Of a DNA stretch of 64,000 bases, positions 7,239 through 14,429 are shown in pieces (position 1 is the stretch's first letter; every line of letters starts with the position of its first letter). A model generated the notes under the pieces. That model made no database searches, had not been told where the DNA came from, and worked only from the letters and a program-made list of their open reading frames with translations. Origin of the DNA: Lewinellaceae bacterium. Lineage in GTDB: Bacteria > Bacteroidota > Bacteroidia > Chitinophagales > Saprospiraceae. The position numbers and the translations under genes were made by a program. Location of the stretch: positions 47,611 through 111,610 of the forward strand of contig JACJYG010000015.1 in assembly GCA_020636215.1 (NCBI GenBank). The letters run 5' to 3'.

Positions 7239-7445
7239 ATGAGATCGCTGATGATCCTTTCCAGGCTGTCCTTTTTCTTCATCTCCTTCTTTATGTTAAC
7301 GGCATGCCCTAACCCGGAGCCGGAGGAAGTGCGGGTTCAGCTCACTCCGGAGCAATATGATAGCCTCTTGCGGGCGGATGTGCCAACTCCCCGGATTCGG
7401 AGGCAGAAAGAGCAGTTGCAGTCGCAGGGGGATGAGTGGGATTGA
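7239..7445 (+). CDS. Small lipoprotein with KEQLQ tail
   Basis: The product is 68 residues. The ATG at 7239 gives a signal peptide with lipobox (FFMLTACPNPEPEE, lipidated Cys after TA). The mature part is short and charged (LTPEQYDSLLRADV, then RQKEQLQSQGDEWD). The KEQLQ motif is shared with the lipoprotein 72 bases upstream, so the two are probably related in function and perhaps co-transcribed. No domain is recognised. Confidence 0.55.
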   Translation: MRSLMILSRLSFFFISFFMLTACPNPEPEEVRVQLTPEQYDSLLRADVPTPRIRRQKEQLQSQGDEWD

Positions 7446-7546
7446 TTTTGAGGGATGGTTGAATTTATGCTGCCTTTTAAAAACCGCCCCTTGATTTTCA
7501 GGGTTCCCGAATCGCGAATTCCGAACACTCCCAATTTCGCCCGCCT

Positions 7547-8290
7547 CTATCCGTTGTGCATTTGCTCACCGGGCAGGGCTAACCGGAGGCCATAGTTGCG
7601 CAGGCGGATACCGGGGCGATGGCGGTGGCGGTGGGTACAGCGGCAGCCCAAGTCCGTAGAGTTCCAGCGGCCTCCGCGAACTACACGGTACATGCCTGCT
7701 GCCGGGCCTCGGGGATTCTCAACTTTGCCTTTTTTGTGGCATTCTTCATAGTATTTTTTGCTAAACCAATCCCAGCACCACTCCCATACATTGCCGCTCA
7801 TATCATATAATCCTAATTCATTGGGGCGTTTCTGCCCTACTTCTTTGGTTTCTTCCGGACTATTGCCGCTGAACCAACCTACTTCTCTGAGCGTATTGCT
7901 TCCTGCATAAAAATATCCCAAACTATATCTTCCTCCGCGGGCGGCATACTCCCATTCTGCTTCGGTGGGCAAGCGGTAGGTTTTGCCGGTTTGCAGGTTG
8001 AGTTCCCTGATAAAAACTTGGGCGCCAAACCAGGGTACTTGTTCCACTGGCCGTTTTTCTCCCTGGAAGAAAGAAGGGTTCTTATCATTACCCATCACTG
8101 TTTTCCAGAGTGCTTGGGTTACCGTATACCTCCCCAAATAATAACTATCCAACACAACCGGGTGAACTGGCTTTTCTTCATCCCTGGCTAATCCACCCTC
8201 ACTGCCCATTAGAAACCTTCCTCCTTCTATGTATACCATATCGAAGGAGAATTTATTGGCCAGGATTTGTATTAGGGTATCGCTTGACAT
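7547..8290 (-). CDS. FGE-sulfatase (SUMF1-like) domain protein, possible DGR target
   Basis: The product is 247 residues, almost entirely one formylglycine-generating-enzyme-type (C-type-lectin fold) domain. MVYIEGGRFLMGSEG opens it, RLPTEAEWEYAARGG and LGLYDMSGNVWEWCWDW are the standard middle motifs, and VVRGGRWNSTDLGCRC to YGLRLALPGE closes it. The catalytic Cys residues of true FGE are not evident, so a ligand-binding role is more likely than sulfatase activation. The C-terminal segment has the layout of DGR variable regions (RGGxW...CR...R.R...GLRLA), but its sequence is not a copy of the template at 46949-47063. The gene stands alone. Confidence 0.8.
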   Translation of the reverse strand: MSSDTLIQILANKFSFDMVYIEGGRFLMGSEGGLARDEEKPVHPVVLDSYYLGRYTVTQALWKTVMGNDKNPSFFQGEKRPVEQVPWFGAQVFIRELNLQTGKTYRLPTEAEWEYAARGGRYSLGYFYAGSNTLREVGWFSGNSPEETKEVGQKRPNELGLYDMSGNVWEWCWDWFSKKYYEECHKKGKVENPRGPAAGMYRVVRGGRWNSTDLGCRCTHRHRHRPGIRLRNYGLRLALPGEQMHNG

Positions 8291-8425
8291 CTTTTTTAAT
8301 GAATCGGATTTATTTCCTGGTATGTACTAGCTCCTTGAGTAAATTGTAATAGGGGCTGGGAATTGGATTACTTGCTTTTTTTCATCATCCTGGTTTTGAA
8401 ACAGTACATTTACCTGATAGTGGAA

Positions 8426-9319
8426 TCACTCACATGCCTCCAGTAAGTCCCTTCCGAAAAAGTAATCTCCTGTGGCTGTATTCAGGACCGTCACGTCCGC
8501 CGGCTTGTCGGGGTCTACTGCATGGGCCAACGGGCACAGGGCTTCCAGTTCCACCAGGTTGCATTCCAGGGTGACTGTGCTCCCAGTGGCTATATTGCCT
8601 AGCCAATCGAAGTTGTTGCCGCTTTGTTTTTCCACCTTGATTTCAAAGGTGGATGGTTTCGATAGGTTCTCAAACAGGCTTGAGGGGGATTCCATTGAGC
8701 TGAATTCCAGCATAAGGTAATAGATAGATTCATTTTCGAGCTTCGTGAACCCCTGGAGTGTCTTAAATTGGGGGTTCCGCAGTATGGTAAGGCTGTAAAA
8801 ATACCGCATCTCCGGAAAGCTGGCGGACTCCAGCGCTTCATGGCCGTAAATGCCTATATTGGCATTGGCCGGGCTTTCGCCTACCCTTTCGAGCTTGGGC
8901 AAGCTTATCGTTTTTAATGCATTGTTGTTAATGAAATTTATGGGCTGCGCTACCGAAACAAGGCCCGGTAGTACTGCTGTTTCTAAAACTTGGTTATTAT
9001 CAATTTTCAACTTTTCTACTTCGGCTAATTGTCCCAGGCCTTCCAGGTTTTCCAGGCCGGTATTCTCTATTCTCAACTCGCCGTGTATCTTTTCTATGTT
9101 TTGAAAGGCTGAAAGGTTATTGACACTTGAACCAATGTAGACATCGCCTTCCAGTTCGGTTGTTTTCAGCAGTTCATCCTTGTGCCGGCCTAATTTTTCC
9201 TGGTTCCAAAACTCTATCTTCGAGAGGTTTACGGGTATGGAGTCTTCAGAGCAGCTATTTAGGGTGAGTCCCAGGAATAGAATTACGGCTGGAAATAGGG
9301 CCTGGTTTTTACGGTGCAT
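8426..9319 (-). CDS. Receptor-L/leucine-rich-like lipoprotein
   Basis: The product is 297 residues. The N-terminus (ALFPAVILFLGLTLNSCSED) carries a lipobox with lipidated Cys after NS, so it is likely a surface or periplasmic lipoprotein. The mature part has repeated units such as LEGDVYIGSSVNNLSAFQNI, IHGELRIENTGLENLEGLGQ and LKTISLPKLERVG, resembling the solenoid of receptor-L-domain or BspA-like leucine-rich proteins that bind partners. The C-terminal 60 residues contain two Cys (LECNLVELEALC). It stands alone on its strand. Confidence 0.65.
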   Translation of the reverse strand: MHRKNQALFPAVILFLGLTLNSCSEDSIPVNLSKIEFWNQEKLGRHKDELLKTTELEGDVYIGSSVNNLSAFQNIEKIHGELRIENTGLENLEGLGQLAEVEKLKIDNNQVLETAVLPGLVSVAQPINFINNNALKTISLPKLERVGESPANANIGIYGHEALESASFPEMRYFYSLTILRNPQFKTLQGFTKLENESIYYLMLEFSSMESPSSLFENLSKPSTFEIKVEKQSGNNFDWLGNIATGSTVTLECNLVELEALCPLAHAVDPDKPADVTVLNTATGDYFFGRDLLEACE

Positions 9320-9470
9320 TTGGCTTGAATTTAGGTGAAATGAAGTGGGTTAATCCTGCTTTTTCCGTTCTTGTGTGTTGATGGGCTAACAGAGTAGCTT
9401 TAAAGTTAACAATGTGTGCCTTAAGATGCAAAAAAAACGAGCCCGTTTTTCTTCGAACGTGTTGGTGGCG

Positions 9471-9751
9471 TTATTTGGCTGCCGGTTTAAGGGCTTGCAA
9501 AATAATAAGTGGTACAGAATAGACGAAGTTATTTTGTGGGCTAACAAGGCAAAAAACGTAGGCATAGTGGGGCTACGGCGAGGCTTTTTAACACCGTTAG
9601 CGCGCGAAAGAACGAGTCTAAATGGATGATTTATTGTTTTGCAAGCCCTAATGGTTTGCCCCGACACGAGCAGCCGGGCATAGTTCAGAGAAGCTGTAAT
9701 GTCTTCCTTTTCCAATTCCGGATGGCCCTCGAGAATCTCCTCAATCGTCAT
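9471..9751 (-). pseudogene. DUF433 antitoxin remnant broken by element E
   Basis: Read on the - strand, MTIEEILEGHPELEKEDITA and SLNYARLLVSGQT match the C-terminal half of DUF433 proteins. Homology may extend a few residues upstream (NLLGSE), but the N-terminal third is gone. Element E follows SGQT. When it is removed with one TA, the frame runs on as IKPAAK and stops at TAA (9471-9473). DUF433 proteins are antitoxins of PIN-like DUF5615 toxins, and another copy sits next door at 9814. Confidence 0.75.
9490..9648. mobile_element. 159 bp palindromic element E
   Basis: A sister copy of element B with AGGGCTTGCAAAATAATAAG at the left and TTATTGTTTTGCAAGCCC at the right, flanked by TA (9488-9489 and 9649-9650). 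The core reads TAGTGGGGCTA. Where B has GCCAA paired with TTGGC, E has AAAAA (9551-9555) paired with TTTTT (9585-9589). It interrupts a DUF433 gene. Confidence 0.85.
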
Positions 9752-9813
9752 TTCTGAACCTAACAGGTTGAAAAGGTAGTTTTTTGAGCATACCTTTGTA
9801 AAAACTAAACGCA

Positions 9814-10071
9814 ATGGAAAAGAATAAGCAAACCATATTCCCGCAATATCCCCGCATCGCCGTTGATCCTGGTGTTTGCCTGGGCAAACCCCACATTGCG
9901 GGCACTCGGATTACAGTTTCGGCCATCCTTGCAAACATGGCCGGCGGTATGGACATACCCTCCCTTTTGAAAGAGTTTCCCCGCCTGAAGGAAGAAGATA
10001 TTTTGCAGGCTTTGGCTTTCGCTTCAAGCCAACTACAGGACCAATATTTCTCCGTTGAAATTGCGGCCTGA
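9814..10071 (+). CDS. DUF433 antitoxin
   Basis: The product is 85 residues. It matches the DUF433 pattern: RIAVDPGVCLGKPHIAGTRITVSAIL (a helix-turn-helix-like start with the conserved GxPxIxGTRI), then SLLKEFPRLKEEDILQALAFA. In known pairs this protein binds DNA and neutralises a DUF5615 PIN-like RNase. The toxin gene overlaps its stop (TGATG at 10069-10073) but is cut short here, so the antitoxin is an orphan. It lies divergently from the broken DUF433 copy at 9471. Confidence 0.85.
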   Translation: MEKNKQTIFPQYPRIAVDPGVCLGKPHIAGTRITVSAILANMAGGMDIPSLLKEFPRLKEEDILQALAFASSQLQDQYFSVEIAA

Positions 10072-10133
10072 TGAAATTCCTGGTAGATGAAAATATGCCG
10101 CTTTCCTCTCTTCCATCCATATCCCTTTTTTAA
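10071..10133 (+). pseudogene. DUF5615 PIN-like toxin, truncated
   Basis: Only 20 residues remain. They begin MKFLVDENMP, the usual first strand of DUF5615 PIN-like toxins, including the Asp and Glu of the active site. The frame then runs into unrelated sequence and ends at TAA (10131-10133). The start overlaps the antitoxin stop, as in intact pairs. The toxin cannot be functional. Confidence 0.7.
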
Positions 10134-10390
10134 AACTGTCCAAATATTTTTTATCCTTAATCTGTATGGCGCATAACTGTCCTGTCACATATTTAACCCT
10201 AACCCGCTTCATTACCCCTTAAACCCTGCCCCCTTTTCTCTATTCCTACCAGGGGGACAAAATCCCCATTTTGTCTCCCCCCCATACCCCCCAGTTAGTA
10301 AAAACTTTTTTCGCCAAAAACCTAATCCATTGACTTTTACCCTGTCACAACTGTATATTGGCTATTCGCAAACGGGTAGCACGGAAATTC
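10134..10390. other. Intergenic, pyrimidine-rich, with one hairpin
   Basis: The stretch is strongly C/T-rich on this strand. A hairpin lies at 10252-10281 (GGGGGACAAAAT, CCCC loop, ATTTTGTC-T-CCCCC with a one-base bulge). No gene was seen. It leads into the hexamer repeat in front of the recombinase gene. Confidence 0.45.
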
Positions 10391-10522
10391 CTCAACCTTA
10401 ACCTCAACCTCAACCTTAACCTTAACCTCAACCTTAACCTTAACCTCAACCTTAACCTTAACCTCAACCTCAACCTCAACCTCAACCTCAACCTCAACCT
10501 CAACCTCAACCTCAACCTCAAC
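10391..10522. repeat. 22-copy hexamer tandem repeat (CTCAAC/CTTAAC)
   Basis: 132 bp made of 22 hexamers, each CTCAAC or CTTAAC, with the last nine or so all CTCAAC. The array ends two bases before the ATG at 10525. It reads as Leu-Asn repeats in one frame, but the recombinase frame contains TAA within it, so the array is not part of that protein. Such arrays expand and contract by slippage and could tune expression of the gene. Confidence 0.9.
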
Positions 10523-10524
10523 CC

Positions 10525-12045
10525 ATGGTTTCCTCCATCCCGCTACCCTCTCGCCAGCAACTGGACCTCCTCCTCTCCCGCGCCAACGCCAAATACCAGC
10601 TGATCGCCCTCCTGATGATGGACGCCGGGCTGCGGGTCACCGAAGTGGTGCGCCTGCAGGTGAAGCATGTCCGGCCAATGGAACAACTACTGGTGGTGTT
10701 TAGCCTCAAGAAACGGGCGCATTCTAAGGATAAGTTTCGAAAGGTTCCCATTACGAGCCGGATCATCGAGGCGTATGCGAACTACCGCCGTAGGGCGAAG
10801 GGCGTGGATTGGAATGACCCGGAGGCTTTCCTCTTTCCGCCTTCGGATCAGAGCAGCCAGCTTCACCTTTCTCGCAAGTCGGTCTACCGGCGGATTATGA
10901 AGTACTCGAATAATACGGTGAATCCGCACATGCTGCGGCATTACTACGCGACGCGGATGGCGAATAATGGGGAGGATATCCGGGTGGTGCAGAAGCTCCT
11001 GGGGCATAGTAGCCAGCAGGTGACGGAGCGTTACTTGCATGTGGATCAGCAGCGGCTGCGGCAGGCGGTGCGGGGGATGGAACGGGAACGGAATGTCTTG
11101 CGGCGGTTGTGGCGACGGCTGCACCGGCCGCCACCGGTGCTGGTGTTCCCGGCGCAGCGGGGTATGACTGATTTCCATGTGGGCCGTAAGGGGGAATTGG
11201 AACGGTTGCACATCCTGTGCGAGAAGCGGGTGAATGTGCTGCTGCTGGGGCCGCAGGGCATCGGCAAGTCGCATTTGCTGGATAACTTCCACCGGGAGCG
11301 GATTATCCGTATGGATGATTTCCGGTCGCCGAAACAGACGCTGGGGGGACTGCTCCTGACGCTCTTCGACGGGGATAAGGATGAGGTGCTCCGCTTGCTG
11401 CTGGAGGTGGAGAAACGGGAGGACCTGGAACGGGTCGCCACCAGGGAGAGCATCAAGCGGCTCTGCGAACTGGCGATCGGTGCTACCCAGCCCAAGGAGT
11501 TCACCCTGGTGTTCGACGACCTGACCGACATCACCAAGTATGGGGTGAGCATCCTGGAAAAACTGAAAAACCACTTCCATATTATCGCCGCGGCCCGCCG
11601 CATCAAGATCGAACACGCTACTTTCTTGTCTAACTTCGAGCGGATTGAAATCCAGCCCCTTAGCCGCCCGGAATCCCTGGAGCTGGCGTCCCGCCTGGCC
11701 CAGCCCTTCGCCGAACGCATCGAAGATTACGAGGCGTTCCTCAACCGGGTCTGGGAAAATACCCAGGGCATCCCCCTCTTCGTAGTGGAACTGGTGGAGC
11801 GCCTGGGTAAAGAACCCATCGTTTCGCTGGAGGCTCTGCAGAAGGTCCGCCACACCGCCTCCAAATCGGAAGTCGACTTCAGCATACCCCTGATCATCGC
11901 TTTCTCCTCCCTGATGGCGCTCCGCTACATGGGCAGCGAACTGGGCCACCACTCCGGCGCCTTCCGCCTCCTCGGCGGCGTCGCCCTGATCGTGGCCATC
12001 TTCTCCCGCAAGATCTTCCTGGCTTTGAAGCGAAGGTTTGTTTGA
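10525..12045 (+). CDS. Tyrosine recombinase fused to AAA+ ATPase, C-terminal membrane segment
   Basis: The product is 506 residues. Residues 1-180 are a tyrosine-recombinase catalytic domain: Arg37 (GLRVTE), Lys73, HxxR at 135-138 (PHMLRH), His161 (LLGHSS) and Tyr170 (ERYLHV). The usual N-terminal core-binding domain is absent. Residues about 215-420 form a P-loop ATPase with Walker A GPQGIGKS at 242-249 and a Walker B-like FTLVFDDLTD. Two hydrophobic stretches near the C-terminus (IPLIIAFSSLMAL; LLGGVALIVAIF) suggest membrane anchoring. The start follows the hexamer array directly, with no clear ribosome site. The recombinase-ATPase fusion is unusual. Confidence 0.8.
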   Translation: MVSSIPLPSRQQLDLLLSRANAKYQLIALLMMDAGLRVTEVVRLQVKHVRPMEQLLVVFSLKKRAHSKDKFRKVPITSRIIEAYANYRRRAKGVDWNDPEAFLFPPSDQSSQLHLSRKSVYRRIMKYSNNTVNPHMLRHYYATRMANNGEDIRVVQKLLGHSSQQVTERYLHVDQQRLRQAVRGMERERNVLRRLWRRLHRPPPVLVFPAQRGMTDFHVGRKGELERLHILCEKRVNVLLLGPQGIGKSHLLDNFHRERIIRMDDFRSPKQTLGGLLLTLFDGDKDEVLRLLLEVEKREDLERVATRESIKRLCELAIGATQPKEFTLVFDDLTDITKYGVSILEKLKNHFHIIAAARRIKIEHATFLSNFERIEIQPLSRPESLELASRLAQPFAERIEDYEAFLNRVWENTQGIPLFVVELVERLGKEPIVSLEALQKVRHTASKSEVDFSIPLIIAFSSLMALRYMGSELGHHSGAFRLLGGVALIVAIFSRKIFLALKRRFV

Positions 12046-12066
12046 CAGGCTGGGCCCGGGAGGGAT

Positions 12067-12116
12067 GACCCGCGGCCCCTAAGAGCCGCCAAAGCGGTGG
12101 TCTCCGGCATTAGCAG
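12067..12116. repeat. ~48 bp dispersed repeat, copy 1
   Basis: It contains GCGGCCCCTAAGAGCC, then AAAGCGGTGG, then TCTCCGGCATTAGCAG. Close copies lie at 12173-12217 and 13993-14042. All three lie just after genes of the recombinase group and before palindromic elements. No open frame is shared. Confidence 0.6.
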
Positions 12117-12172
12117 AGATTGACAGGTTTACTATGACGAAACTGCTCAACCGATTAGTCTCGTTAGAAATA

Positions 12173-12217
12173 GACTCGCGGCCCCTGAGAGCCCCCAAAG
12201 CGGTGGTGCCCGGCCTT
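12173..12217. repeat. ~48 bp dispersed repeat, copy 2
   Basis: It reads GACTCGCGGCCCCTGAGAGC, then AAAGCGGTGGTGCCCGGCC and TTAG. It directly abuts the left end of element F, so its TTAG may include the TA target site. Confidence 0.6.
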
Positions 12218-12218
12218 A

Positions 12219-12415
12219 GAGAAATTTGGTTAATAGCTCTTAGCTCCATTTCCCCTAAAGCCCCCTAAGCAAGCAGGGAAGTGAGCCACAAGAGTGGAAA
12301 ACGGCTCCCCAAGCTTTTCTCCACTATTCGGGAAACCGTAAAGCCTTAAGAAACCTACGCGAACGGCTTTGCTTGCGCTACCGGGAAATGGAGCTTAGAG
12401 CTATCCAAATGTCTC
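12219..12415. mobile_element. 197 bp palindromic element F
   Basis: The left end GAGAAATTTGGTTAATAGC and continuing CTCTTAGCTCCATTTCCC pair with GGGAAATGGAGCTTAGAG and CTATCCAAATGTCTC at the right. The arms are about 35 bp with few mismatches and an extra TTA in the left arm. It is flanked by TA. It shares its ends and the internal CGCGAACGGCTT with element O. It is non-coding. Confidence 0.75.
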
Positions 12416-12433
12416 TACAGCCTTGACTTTTTG

Positions 12434-12459
12434 GCCCTTTTGTGTCAAGACAAAAGGGC
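12434..12459. repeat. Stem-loop GCCCTTTTG/CAAAAGGGC
   Basis: A perfect 9 bp stem with an 8 nt loop (TGTCAAGA type). It resembles 6662-6687 in both loop and stem style and lies 80 bases before the next start codon. It may be a leader structure or a terminator. Confidence 0.55.
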
Positions 12460-12539
12460 GAAGTATACACATTGCATTGAACACCTGGCTCTAAACCTTT
12501 GAAAAACTGACAACAAGAGCAAAACCAAAGTAAAAAACT

Positions 12540-13892
12540 ATGAGAACCCCCAACCACATCATCGGCGGCCTCGTCTTCACCGGCATCTGCTCCTCCCTCT
12601 CCGGCGTCAACCTCTTCGCCTCCCCCCTGCAAACCAGCGTAGCCATCACCGCTTCTCTCCTCCCCGACATCGACCACCCCAAGTCCTTAATCGGCACTCT
12701 CCTGAAACCCCTCTCCCTCACCATCAACCGCCGCTACGGCCACCGCACCATCACCCACAGCGGGGTGACCCTGGCGGCGCTGACCCTGGCCATCGCCATC
12801 ATCGAGAAGCTGGCCACCGGCGCCAACAGCCTGGCGCTGGTCTTCTTCTTCGCCTACTTCTCCCACCTGATGCTGGACATGATGACGCTGCAGGGGGTGC
12901 CCCTACTCTACCCTATCACCAAGAACCCTTTTGTGATCCCCGGCAACCCGGGCTACCGCATCCGCACGGGCGACCTCCGGGCGGAGGCCGTTATGTTCTG
13001 CTTGTTCCTCTCGCTGGGGCTTTTCCTCCGCCCCCTCTTCGAGCATGGGTTCTGGACGTCCTACAACCGGCTGTTCGGCACGATGCAGCACCTCTACCTG
13101 GAGTTTCAACGGTCGGAGGACCTGCTGGAGGTGCGGTACCTTGCGCATAAGGGAAGCCTGGAGTTGTCGGGAAAAGGCTATTGCCTGGAGGCGAAGCCGG
13201 CACGGGCGGTCCTGCTACAGGGGGATAGCCTGGTGGTGCTGGACCTGTCGGAATTGGTGGTTAAGGAGGTGGAGCCTACGCACACGGGGCGGCAATTCTT
13301 CTTCCGGGAACACCGCTTCGTGGGTATCGGCGCCGATAGCCTGCAGCGCCTGGTGGGCCGGCGCCTCATCGCGAAGCTGGATGTAGCGGCAGACCGCCCC
13401 TTCCTGGTGACGGCAAACGGGGTGACCTCCGAGCAGCGCCGCTTTGAATCGGGCTTCCTGCTGAAACCCGTGTTCCACGAGTTGTTTGATTCGATAGAGG
13501 CGGAGATGTTCGTCTATGAGCCCAACCCCCGGATTCCAGTCCTGCGGGAGCAGCTCCGCAGCCTCCGTCGGGAGAACCGCAGCCGGGCGGAGACCGTAGC
13601 CCGCCACACTCAGCGCTTGGCGGAACTCGAAACCCAACTACAGCGGGAAAGGGATATGGTGGCCCGCGAAGCCCTCTACCAGCAGTTGGCAGAGGGCCGA
13701 AAACAGAAACTACCACTACCGGATTTCCCAAAAACCTACGAACTACAAGTAGAGATCGCCGCACTGCTGGAACAGGAACAGGCAAAAAACGCCCGCCAAC
13801 AGGAAGCGTTAGAACGGCGCAACCGCGAAGCAGAAAGGCAACCGGCGGGCTTTACGGGTTATTTGACGACGGTTGAAATTGATGGATTATGA
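12540..13892 (+). CDS. YdjM-like (DUF457) membrane metal-dependent hydrolase with coiled-coil tail
   Basis: The product is 450 residues. The N-terminal 170 match the YdjM/DUF457 family: MRTPNHIIGG, LLPDIDHPKS, YGHRTITHSG and FAYFSHLMLDM supply the Asp/His metal ligands between membrane helices (VAITASLL; VTLAALTLAIAII; LALVFFFAYFS; AVMFCLFLSLGLFL). The next 180 residues are soluble, and the last 120 form a charged coiled coil (REQLRSLRRENRSRAETV; ALLEQEQAKNARQQEALE). The reaction of this family is unsettled. The tail is much longer than in simple YdjM proteins. It follows the recombinase-ATPase gene and a palindromic element. Confidence 0.75.
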   Translation: MRTPNHIIGGLVFTGICSSLSGVNLFASPLQTSVAITASLLPDIDHPKSLIGTLLKPLSLTINRRYGHRTITHSGVTLAALTLAIAIIEKLATGANSLALVFFFAYFSHLMLDMMTLQGVPLLYPITKNPFVIPGNPGYRIRTGDLRAEAVMFCLFLSLGLFLRPLFEHGFWTSYNRLFGTMQHLYLEFQRSEDLLEVRYLAHKGSLELSGKGYCLEAKPARAVLLQGDSLVVLDLSELVVKEVEPTHTGRQFFFREHRFVGIGADSLQRLVGRRLIAKLDVAADRPFLVTANGVTSEQRRFESGFLLKPVFHELFDSIEAEMFVYEPNPRIPVLREQLRSLRRENRSRAETVARHTQRLAELETQLQRERDMVAREALYQQLAEGRKQKLPLPDFPKTYELQVEIAALLEQEQAKNARQQEALERRNREAERQPAGFTGYLTTVEIDGL

Positions 13893-13992
13893 GAGGGGTG
13901 CGCCCCTACACTTCAAAGCACCGCCCCCCCAAACACCGCCTCATTTGGCGGTATCAGCCCGGCAGAAGACAGGATGGCGCCCTGCAGGGATT

Positions 13993-14042
13993 GACTCGCA
14001 GGACCTTTAAGACGCCAACGCGGTGGTCTCCGGCATTAGCAG
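13993..14042. repeat. ~48 bp dispersed repeat, copy 3
   Basis: It reads GACTCGCAGGACCTTTAAG and CGCCAACGCGGTGGTCTCCG, then GCATTAGCAGG. It is more diverged than copies 1 and 2 but has the same layout. It is followed 12 bases later by element G. Confidence 0.55.
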
Positions 14043-14053
14043 GTTCGGCGTTA

Positions 14054-14208
14054 AAAAAGAGGCTTTCACGCAGTGTCCGCACTGTATACTGTTTGAGCTT
14101 CGATGCCGCTAAAAATAGAAAACTGCGGCCCGGCAATCAATCCCGGTATAAGCAGATACCTGAACGAATTGGCGAGTTTATACAGTGCAACGAAGTGAAA
14201 GCCTCTTT
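14054..14208. mobile_element. ~155 bp palindromic element G
   Basis: AAAAAGAGGCTTTCAC at the left pairs with GTGAAAGCCTCTTTT at the right, and an inner CACTGTATA pairs with TATACAGTG. It is flanked by TA on both sides. The centre is less palindromic than in elements A-E and lacks TAGC...GCTA, so it may be a separate family of similar size. Confidence 0.65.
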
Positions 14209-14282
14209 TAGCCGACTCCGTCTGCCGAAGGCGACTACGTCGTCCGAAGGCCGAAGATGCGTAAGCCGGGAGTTTTCTTTTG

Positions 14283-14313
14283 CCACTTTTCTTTTGCGGA
14301 AAAAGAAAAGTGG
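14283..14313. repeat. Stem-loop CCACTTTTCTTTT/AAAAGAAAAGTGG
   Basis: A perfect 13 bp stem with a GCGGA loop, about 120 bases upstream of the next gene. Hairpins of this sort recur in many bacterial genomes as short dispersed repeats. Confidence 0.6.
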
Positions 14314-14429
14314 GGACAAGAGAAATCTAGAACCCCAAGCTATTGGAAACAAAACCAAATGAGCAAAAACCAAAACCAAAAACCATGAAAGCCCCCAACC
14401 ACCAAATGTGCCATTTACCCCAAACAGCC

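Noticed and set aside
7547..8290. Variable repeat fed by the template at 46949
   Set aside because: Bases at non-adenine positions also differ throughout, so it cannot be a product of this template.
10391..10522. CRISPR-like array or telomere-like array
   Set aside because: The units are contiguous 6-mers without spacers, so it is not CRISPR; the sequence resembles but does not match telomere repeats and lies inside the chromosome segment.
10358..10603. Frame encoding a long Leu-Asn repeat upstream of the recombinase
   Set aside because: It is simply the hexamer array read in one frame, it overlaps the recombinase in another frame, and it has no natural protein before or after the repeat.
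10687..11952. 421-residue - strand frame inside the recombinase-ATPase gene
   Set aside because: It is antisense to a gene with clear catalytic motifs; the Gln/His-rich product is typical of a GC-rich shadow frame.
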